From positions 2,458,001 through 2,522,000 of the forward strand of contig NC_017249.1 in the NCBI RefSeq assembly GCF_000284375.1: a DNA stretch of 64,000 nt, given 5' to 3'. The translations under genes were made by a program, and so were the position numbers. The notes below the pieces were generated by a model. It made no database searches and had not been told where the DNA came from. It saw only the letters and a program-made list of their open reading frames with translations. Positions 57,741 to 64,000 of the stretch are shown here, in pieces (positions within the stretch are counted from its first letter, which is position 1; each line of letters begins with the position of its first letter). The DNA comes from Bradyrhizobium japonicum USDA 6. Its GTDB lineage: Bacteria; Pseudomonadota; Alphaproteobacteria; Rhizobiales; Xanthobacteraceae.

Positions 57741-59338
57741 GTGGCAGAGATCCAACTTATCGGCCGTGCCGCATCGCCGGGCCTCGCGTTCGGGCCGGTC
57801 GCCGTGCTGACTTCGGCCGTCGCCGGGCGAATGGCGAGCGAGGATCCGGAGCAGGAGGCTGCAGCGCTGCGGGCGGCGATTGGGGGGCGAGGGCGCAACT
57901 CGCCGAGCAGATCAAGATGATTCAGAGTGAGGCGGCAGACATTCTGGAGTTCCAGGCCGCCATGTTGGAAGACGATGCACTAACAGATGCGGCATATGAA
58001 CTTATCGCGATCGGGATCGCTGCCGACCATGCCTGGCGCCGGGCACTCGACCTAGAGATCGCCGGCTATCGCGCGGCTGAAGATGAATATTTCCGTGCCC
58101 GGGCCGTTGATATCGTTGACATCCGCGATCGTGTGCTTGCGCATCTGGGCGGCGTGGGCGTTGTCGCCGGAATCGCGGGCGGTTCGATTGTTGCGGCTGA
58201 AGATATCACGCCTTCGACCTTTCTTGCGACTGACTGGTCGCAAGGCGGCGCGATCGCGCTGGCCAGTGGCTCACCTTCCTCGCATGTCGCCATGTTGGCG
58301 CGTGCGCGCGGGGCGCCGATGGTCGTTGGATTGGGTCCGTTGTCGTGGCATGGACAGCCACCAGTCTGGGCGCTGGTAGACGGCGACGCCGGAAGGGTCA
58401 TCTTCGATCCGGAGCCGGAGACCATCCGTCTCTTTGAGCTGCGTATGGCGGCTGCGAAGGCCGAACTGGCTGTCGCCGAGGCGACCAGCCTTGCGCCTGC
58501 CTTCGTCGCCAATGGTCGGCGGATAACGATTCTGCTCAATGTGGCCGGGCCTGAAGACCTTGCAAGCCTTGATCCCGCAATTTGCGACGGCATCGGCCTT
58601 GTACGCACGGAATTCCTGTTCGAGGCGGCCCACGGCCTGCCGGACGAGGAAGCGCAATACAGGGTCTATCGAGACATTCTCGTCTGGGCCCAAGATAAGC
58701 CGGTGACGATCCGGACCTTGGATGCAGGCGGAGACAAGCAGGTTCCCGGTTTGACGGTCGAAGGTGAGAGCAATCCGTTTCTCGGCCTCCGCGGTATCCG
58801 CCTCTCGCTCGCGCGGCCGGAGGTGTTTCGTATGCAGCTCCGCGCGCTCTGCCGTGCGGCTGTCCATGGCACGCTGAAAGTGATGTTGCCCATGGTTGCG
58901 GTCCCGTCGGAATTGGACCGCGCGAACGAAATACTTGACGCGGAGTTCACAGCCCTCCGAGCGAAAGGAGTTGCCTGCGCTCGCCCGCCGCTCGGCATTA
59001 TGGTCGAGGTTCCAGCGGCGGCGCTCTGTGCAGCGGATTTTGGCGCTGCATTCTATTCCATCGGTTCGAACGATCTAACCCAGTACACCATGGCGGCGGC
59101 GCGCGACATCGGCGCAGTCGCTGACCTCAATGATACCAGCAATCCGGCTGTGCTGGCACTGATAGCCGCGACCGTCGAGGCCGGGCTAAAGCGTGGCGTC
59201 GAGGTTTCGCTCTGTGGGGACGCCGCGGCCAACACTCACCTGACGGCGGCGCTGCTCGCGACCGGATTGACAACTCTCTCTGTGTCGCCGATTGCCGTCG
59301 CACGGCTCAAGGCCGCAATCGCAAAGGTGAGTTCATGA
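57741..59338 (+). pseudogene. Phosphoenolpyruvate-protein phosphotransferase (EI, PtsI/DhaM-EI type), single frameshift
   Basis: From GTG 57741 the frame encodes VAEIQLIGRAASPGLAFGP and runs into the G6 run at 57882-57887; after it the next frame continues ARAQLAEQIKMIQSEA to the stop at 59338. One more G restores 532 residues. The phospho-His is in GSPSSHVAML (near residue 182), and the PEP-binding core has GIGLVRTEFLF, GSNDLTQYTM and SLCGDAAAN. EI phosphorylates HPr with PEP. The length after correction and intact partner genes argue for sequencing error or recent damage. Confidence 0.85.
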
Positions 59339-59760
59339 AGGACGATGTCGGCAAGGACACGCCCGGTGACAAGAATGTCGCAGAATACAAAATAATCCTG
59401 CGAAAGGTACTCGACAATCGACCCTCGGGGACGCGCCTGAAGCTTGCGGCGGCGCTGGGCAAGAATCGTTCCTTCGTGAGTCAAATCACGAATCCGGCTT
59501 ATCTGGTACCGATCCCGGCGAAGCATGTCGCGGTCATCTTCGACGTCTGCCATCTGTCCAGTGCCGAGCGTACAGCATTTCTCGATGCGTATGGCCGCGC
59601 GCACCCCGGAAGACTGCGCGCACCCCACCGCGAAGCGCGCACGCGTGTCATTACGGTGACCGTTCCTGAACTTGGTGACGACAAGAAGAACCGTGCGCTC
59701 GAGCAGCTCATCGTGGATTTAGCAGCGCAGCTCGCGCGCTTTGCGGAAAGCGTCGGTTAG
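59335..59760 (+). CDS. Small HTH protein of the Dha locus
   Basis: A 141-residue protein. A helix-turn-helix is at about residues 34-53 (RLKLAAALGKNRSFVSQITN). The C-terminal half has RVITVTVPELGDDKKNRALEQ and may mediate dimerisation. It resembles XRE-type regulators and is likely to control the locus, perhaps at the inverted repeat near 50560. Its ATG overlaps the EI stop (ATGA), so it is expressed with the kinase genes. Confidence 0.75.
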   Translation: MKDDVGKDTPGDKNVAEYKIILRKVLDNRPSGTRLKLAAALGKNRSFVSQITNPAYLVPIPAKHVAVIFDVCHLSSAERTAFLDAYGRAHPGRLRAPHREARTRVITVTVPELGDDKKNRALEQLIVDLAAQLARFAESVG

Positions 59761-59799
59761 CCATTGAATCGAACTTTAGACCGGACTGGGAGAACGCTC

Positions 59800-60789
59800 A
59801 TGAAAAAGCTGATCAACAGCGCCGATACTGTACTCGAAGAAAGTCTTGACGGCCTCGCCGCAGCGCACGCGGATATCCTGCTGCTCGGCGCCGAGCGCAA
59901 ATTTGTGCGCCGTCGCACGTTGAAACCGGGCAAGGTCGCGCTGATTTCGGGAGGCGGCTCGGGACATGAGCCGCTGCATGCGGGCTTTGTCGGCCTGGGC
60001 ATGCTCGACGCGGCTTGTCCTGGCCAGGTCTTCACCTCGCCGACGCCAGATCAGATGATCGAGGCTGCAGAGGCCGTCGACACAGGCGCAGGTGTGCTGT
60101 TCATCGTCAAAAACTACGAAGGCGATGTGATGAATTTCACCATGGCAGCCGAGATGGCCGGCCGAGAGGTGGCGAGTGTGGTGACAAACGATGACGTGGC
60201 AGTCGAGAAGTCGACTTACACGACTGGTCGTCGTGGCGTCGCGGGAACGTTGATCGTGGAAAAAATGGTCGGCGCCGCTGCCGAGACCGGAATGCCGCTT
60301 GCCGCGCTCAAGGCGCTCGGCGATGAAGTCAACCGGCGCACGCGCTCGATGGGCGTCGCGCTATCGCCATGCACTGTGCCGGCCGCCGGGCGGCCAAATT
60401 TCATGTTGGCCGACGATGAAATGGAAATGGGCGTCGGCATTCATGGCGAGCCTGGCCGGCGCAGGGTACCGTTGGCTTCCGCCGATGCGATCGCTGCCGA
60501 GATGCTCGACGCGATCCTGAAGGATCTTGCGCCGAGCAAGGGCAGTGAAGTGCTGCTTCTCATTAACGGATTTGGCGCGACGCCTCTGATCGAACTCTAT
60601 CTGATGGTCAATGCCGCAAAGCGGATTCTGGATCGCGCGGGGATCACGGTGACGCGCTTCCTAACCGGTTCCTACGTCACATCCCTTGACATGGCCGGTG
60701 TCTCGATCACCGTATCTGTGCTTGACCGCAAAGCCACGACATTGTGGGATGCCCCGGTGCAGACCGCAGCTCTGCGTTGGGGCGTCTGA
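59800..60789 (+). CDS. dhaK: Dihydroxyacetone kinase, substrate-binding subunit DhaK
   Basis: A 329-residue DhaK. His215 in GVGIHGEPGR forms the covalent hemiaminal with dihydroxyacetone. His56 (GGGSGHEP) and Asp109 (NYEGDVMNF) complete the active site. It makes dihydroxyacetone phosphate for glycolysis/gluconeogenesis. The start at 59800 fits MKKLINSADTVLEE of the family; upstream open codons are not conserved. It ends the locus. Confidence 0.95.
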   Translation: MKKLINSADTVLEESLDGLAAAHADILLLGAERKFVRRRTLKPGKVALISGGGSGHEPLHAGFVGLGMLDAACPGQVFTSPTPDQMIEAAEAVDTGAGVLFIVKNYEGDVMNFTMAAEMAGREVASVVTNDDVAVEKSTYTTGRRGVAGTLIVEKMVGAAAETGMPLAALKALGDEVNRRTRSMGVALSPCTVPAAGRPNFMLADDEMEMGVGIHGEPGRRRVPLASADAIAAEMLDAILKDLAPSKGSEVLLLINGFGATPLIELYLMVNAAKRILDRAGITVTRFLTGSYVTSLDMAGVSITVSVLDRKATTLWDAPVQTAALRWGV

Positions 60790-60999
60790 TCTCCGCGCGC
60801 GGCTCATTTTTGCTGCAATCGAAGTCCTATCGACTCCGCCCCGCTGAGGCCCGTCCATGCAAGGGAGCCGTTTCTCGTCGGCTCGATCGATCGAATAGGG
60901 GCGTCCGCGCCGCCAAGGTAGTGTGGCTGCCGAGCAAACCTGGATCGAGGGCAATGAGAAGTAAGATTCAACAAAAAGGACCCGAGCGGAGGATCCACT

Positions 61000-61148
61000 C
61001 GCAGCCTTGCTTCCGAACTCGTTGTAGATGGTTCGCTTCGAGCCGCCGATGCGCTCGATGATCGCGTCGATACTGATCGCGGCGTAGCCCTGCTCAAAGA
61101 AGACACTTGCGCGGCGGCCTCGAGAATGGCTTCACCGCGCCGCCCTAT
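61000..61148 (-). pseudogene. Degraded TetR-type HTH fragment
   Basis: The minus strand encodes GRRGEAILEAAAQV in one frame and, one base off, FFEQGYAAISIDAI and GGSKRTIYNEFGSKA in the next. Joined, they are the N-terminal HTH of a TetR regulator. The rest of the protein (ligand domain) is missing. It lies in the 566-base gap between dhaK and the AI-2E gene, where nothing else is seen. Confidence 0.6.
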
Positions 61149-61355
61149 CCGGAACACATCGCCGTGATCGACGCCCGCCGAACGATCGATCAGTTCCGCT
61201 GCGATCGAGCCCAAAAAGGGCGCTGCCGACAATGTCCGGTGATCTTGCGCTATGAGACGAGCTAGCGACATTGAACGACATGCTCGGGCTGTCGGAACAA
61301 GTTAATTGGGTGTACGATGGTGTCGCGAAGGAGAATTCGCCCACGTATGGGATGA

Positions 61356-63293
61356 ATGAGCCACGCCATGCAAGAGAAGTCTCCTCAAATAAGATTGGCG
61401 CAGCCGAGGGGGACCGTCCTGACGAATATGGCCGTCGCAGCGTTGACAATTGCTGCGCTCTATTTCGGCCGTGAAATTTTTGTTCCCTTCGCGTTAGCAG
61501 TTCTCCTGAGCTTCGTTTTGGCGCCCTTCGTGATGCGCTTACGTTCCTGGCGAATTCCGCGCACGATTTCTGTGCTGGTGGTCGTCTTCATCGGATTCTC
61601 GATCATATTTAGTCTGGGCGGTCTTATGGTTTCGCAGGCGACCCGGCTTGCCGCCAAGCTGCCTGGCTATCAACAAACATTGAGCGACAAAATCGAAAGC
61701 CTGCGCGGCTTAATGGGCGACGGCTCTGGAACATTGGAGCAGGCGTCGACAGTTCTGAAGGAATTGAAGACAGAGTTGCAGAATCGAGATGGGGCCGGTC
61801 GACCTGCTGGCGGCGAACTCACCAGGCAGCCCTCAGACAAGCCGATACCCATACCCGTTGAGGTAAGGCAACCGGATCCCGGTGCTCTGTCGACGTTCGG
61901 CGCAATCATCCAGCCACTGATCTCGCCTTTAACGACGACAGGGATCGTCGTGATCTTTGTTGTCTTTGTCCTGCTGCAACGGGAAGATTTAAGGAATCGG
62001 CTTGTCCGATTGGCTGGATCAGCGGATATTCAACGCACAACTGCGGCCCTGGACGACGCTGGCAAGCGTCTGAGCAAGCTCTTTCTTACCCAGATCGCGT
62101 TCAATGGCGTGTTCGGTCTTGCAATAGGCATAGGTCTCGAATTCATCGGTGTCCCTTCGGCTCCGCTATGGGGGCTGGTCGCGATGATTATGCGATTTGT
62201 ACCGTATATCGGTGCACTGATATCTTCGGTTTTCCCTCTCATTCTCGCGGCGGCGGTGGGCCCGGGCTGGCAGATGTTGATACTTACGGTGGCCCTGTTC
62301 GTCGTGCTTGAACTGCTTGCCGGACAAGTCCTCGAACCCTTGATTTTTGGGCATAGCTCGGGTCTTTCTCCGATTGCAATTATCCTGTCCGCGTCATTCT
62401 GGACGTGGCTTTGGGGGCCGGTCGGACTGGTGTTGGCCACGCCCCTGACAATTTGTCTCGTCGTCCTTGGGCGGCATGTCGATCGCCTCAAATTTCTTGA
62501 CGTTATGCTTGGCGACCGACCACCGCTGACGCCGCCGCAACTGGCTTATCAACGAATGCTGGCGGGAGATCCCATTGAAGCGGTGGAACAGGCGCACGAA
62601 TACCTGAATGACTCGTCGCTTGAGAATTATTATGACGACATCCTCTTGAAAGGCCTGAGACTCGCGGAGGCCGACCGTCAATTGGGTCACCTCGATCAGG
62701 ACCGATTAAATCGGGTAGTCTCAACGGTGGAAGAATTGGTCGCTGAACTGGGGGCACGCCATGACGTGGAAGCAACAGGACCCGGTTCCCCGGATCTAAG
62801 CTCAAGCCCGGGAGCTGCCATTACATTCGAGCGAGCAGGCTCCGAGCACGCTTTGATTCCGGAGCCGCCGACCTCGTCTATTTCGGTCGTTTGCATCCCT
62901 GGTGCCGGGCGACTCGATGAGGCGACGGCGCTTGTGCTGGCGCAGCTTCTGCGGTACCGCGGGTTTCAGGCAATTGCGGAAAAGGCTGATGCTTCATCAA
63001 TGTCGAAATTGCTTTCGCTCGAATTGGCGAACACCGCGCTTGTATGCGTCTGCTATCTGAGTCAGCCTTCCGCCGCCAAGATTCAGCACGTCGTTCGAGG
63101 GCTCAGTAAAAGGATTGGCGCAACCCGTATCCTGTTCGCTTTGCTGGGAGCGGGAGCCGCAGAAACGGTGGGAAACGCTTCCAACGCGTTGGTAGCAAGC
63201 GGGTCATTCGGTGCAACCTTGGAAGCAGTTGTTCACGTGACCTCCGCGCAACCTGATGCGTCGGATCAGGCGAAGGCAGCTGCTCCGGCGTAA
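61356..63293 (+). CDS. AI-2E family membrane transporter (PerM-like) with C-terminal extension
   Basis: A 645-residue membrane protein. About eight helices span residues 20-380, with family motifs FVPYIGALISSVFPL and LEPLIFGHSSGLSPIA. The C-terminal 230 residues are soluble and unlike the core; they include SSISVVCIPGAGRLDEATAL. The family was named for AI-2 export, but many members are Na+/H+ or unknown transporters. The start may be ATG 61368. Confidence 0.88.
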   Translation: MSHAMQEKSPQIRLAQPRGTVLTNMAVAALTIAALYFGREIFVPFALAVLLSFVLAPFVMRLRSWRIPRTISVLVVVFIGFSIIFSLGGLMVSQATRLAAKLPGYQQTLSDKIESLRGLMGDGSGTLEQASTVLKELKTELQNRDGAGRPAGGELTRQPSDKPIPIPVEVRQPDPGALSTFGAIIQPLISPLTTTGIVVIFVVFVLLQREDLRNRLVRLAGSADIQRTTAALDDAGKRLSKLFLTQIAFNGVFGLAIGIGLEFIGVPSAPLWGLVAMIMRFVPYIGALISSVFPLILAAAVGPGWQMLILTVALFVVLELLAGQVLEPLIFGHSSGLSPIAIILSASFWTWLWGPVGLVLATPLTICLVVLGRHVDRLKFLDVMLGDRPPLTPPQLAYQRMLAGDPIEAVEQAHEYLNDSSLENYYDDILLKGLRLAEADRQLGHLDQDRLNRVVSTVEELVAELGARHDVEATGPGSPDLSSSPGAAITFERAGSEHALIPEPPTSSISVVCIPGAGRLDEATALVLAQLLRYRGFQAIAEKADASSMSKLLSLELANTALVCVCYLSQPSAAKIQHVVRGLSKRIGATRILFALLGAGAAETVGNASNALVASGSFGATLEAVVHVTSAQPDASDQAKAAAPA

Positions 63294-63404
63294 AAGCGAA
63301 TTTCTTGCTCCTTTGGATTGCCGGGCGTCGCAGAGCGACCGATCCGCATCGGTCACCTGGTCCTGTGGAGAGCAACAATCAGTTTACACGGCCGCCATGA
63401 CCCT

Positions 63405-63418
63405 TTGACCTAGGTCAA
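63405..63418. promoter_or_regulatory. FixK/FNR-type box
   Basis: Perfect palindrome TTGACCTAGGTCAA, matching TTGA-N6-TCAA bound by FixK2/FNR regulators. It lies 164 bases upstream of the next ATG (63583) and 111 bases after the AI-2E gene. Oxygen-limited expression of the 63583 gene is therefore likely. Confidence 0.6.
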
Positions 63419-63439
63419 TACTCTCAACGTGGGTTTACC

Positions 63440-63556
63440 TTGGAAGTAGCAACTATCGGAGCGACTGCACTCTTCGCCGGTATCTTGTGCCTAACGCCGA
63501 TATCGCTCGTATGTCACGCAAGGGAAACGTGCCGTTGTCTGTGGCAAGCAGCCTGA
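63440..63556 (+). CDS. Possible small exported peptide, 38 codons
   Basis: From TTG 63440 a frame encodes EVATIGATALFAGILCLTPIS followed by HARETCR, resembling the signal peptide of a family of short exported Bradyrhizobium proteins, and stops early. It may be a real small peptide or a truncated remnant. The start codon is weak and no clear ribosome binding site is present. Confidence 0.25.
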   Translation: MEVATIGATALFAGILCLTPISLVCHARETCRCLWQAA

Positions 63557-63582
63557 GCTAATCACGCAAGGAGGAGCTGTAG

Positions 63583-64000
63583 ATGGGTATCCTTGACGAG
63601 TTAATGGGCGGTGGGCAACGCCAGAAAGAGTATCGGGATTTCGTTGGTCGATACGAACAAGGAAATCCGTCGGAGGGCTATTCCGATCAAGAGGTTCTCA
63701 AACGGTATGGTGATGTGTCACACGCCGTGCCGTCTGACCAGTACGCGCAGGCAGCGATAGAAGCGTTGGGCAAGCTTTCGCCGGAGGAACGGGCGGCGTT
63801 CGTGAAGATGCTGCAGGAGCGAGCCGCCGCGCGCGGCGTGGCTCTTCCGGGACAAGTGGCCCCCGAACCGAAGGAATTGGGCGAGGTGCTCACCGATCTG
63901 CATGGGAAGCCCGGTCAGCTCCGGGATATCCTCGTCAGTGGCGATGCCCAGCCTCAAGAGCAAGCCCAACCGTCGAACCCCATCATCGACATACTTGCGT
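63583..64000 (+). CDS. Hypothetical protein, partial at 3' end
   Basis: At least 139 residues, running off the window. It starts MGILDELMGGGQRQKEYRDF behind a very strong AAGGAGG site. The sequence is hydrophilic, with KLSPEERAAFVKMLQERAAARG in the middle, and is helical without a membrane segment. I do not recognise a family beyond a loose likeness to short MGLLDxLLGG-type proteins. Its promoter region carries the FixK-type box. Confidence 0.75.
   Translation, partial: MGILDELMGGGQRQKEYRDFVGRYEQGNPSEGYSDQEVLKRYGDVSHAVPSDQYAQAAIEALGKLSPEERAAFVKMLQERAAARGVALPGQVAPEPKELGEVLTDLHGKPGQLRDILVSGDAQPQEQAQPSNPIIDILA

Noticed and set aside
60655..60675. CCGGTT-containing sequence like the LacI operator
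   Set aside because: Lies inside dhaK coding sequence and matches only the central six bases.

Overview
The window is high-GC alphaproteobacterial chromosome, most likely Bradyrhizobium or a close relative in the Nitrobacteraceae. The reasons are a Caulobacter-type flagellar block with FlbD and SciP, a CtrA-like site, an aliphatic-sulfonate (ssu) operon, a PmtA-like phospholipid methyltransferase, several intergenic palindromes of the kind common in that genus, and a FixK/FNR-type box. No rRNA, CRISPR array or intact insertion sequence was seen. There is one tRNA, tRNA-Met(CAT).

Layout. 1-9 kb looks accessory: the end of a saccharopine-dehydrogenase-like gene, the remains of a catalase-family gene, a cyclase-ATPase-TPR signalling protein, a frameshifted tyrosine recombinase, a secreted alpha/alpha-toroid protein and an alpha/beta-hydrolase-cyclase fusion. 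9-16.4 kb holds an atypical cytochrome P450 and the sulfonate operon ssuA1-ssuA2-ssuD-ssuC-ssuB-flavin reductase. 16.4-26.3 kb has an M20 peptidase and the flagellar genes, all on the minus strand: fliK-flgD, sciP and fliF-fliG-fliH-fliN-flbD. 26.7-29.6 kb is housekeeping: mnmA, the pmtA-like gene, a small exported protein and the tRNA. 30-40.5 kb is a catabolic island around a LacI-type regulator: CoA-transferase, a dimeric-barrel protein, lacI, an AroE-like dehydrogenase, FAH-family hydrolase, enoyl-CoA hydratase, MaoC dehydratase, a NitT/TauT-type ABC importer and an SDR. Near-identical palindromes (TGTAACCGGTTACA and TGTATCCGGTTACA) lie in its two divergent promoter regions and probably define one regulon. 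40.6-50.3 kb is mixed: a LOG-family enzyme, an HxlR/old-yellow-enzyme/OsmC electrophile-stress group, a membrane adenylate cyclase, an MFS exporter, a RES-domain protein and a hybrid histidine kinase. 50.7-60.8 kb is a polyol/triose uptake and phosphorylation locus: a binding protein, two permeases, a small membrane protein and two ATPases, then DhaL, EIIA, HPr, EI, a small HTH protein and DhaK, with mostly overlapping reading frames. The last part has a degraded TetR fragment, an AI-2E-family membrane protein and the start of a small protein downstream of a FixK-type box.

How the genes work together. In the last large locus the ABC importer probably brings in a three- or four-carbon polyol or ketose. 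A private PTS phosphorelay (EI to HPr to EIIA/DhaM to DhaL) would then supply phosphate to DhaK-bound dihydroxyacetone. In the catabolic island, import, CoA activation, hydration, hydrolysis and redox enzymes appear to serve one unidentified carboxylic acid.

Four otherwise normal genes (AroE-like, ABC permease, small membrane protein, EI) each need one extra base to restore the frame. In three the missing base falls in a homopolymer run; in the fourth a homopolymer is a plausible site. Sequencing error is at least as likely as real gene loss and should be settled before calling them pseudogenes.
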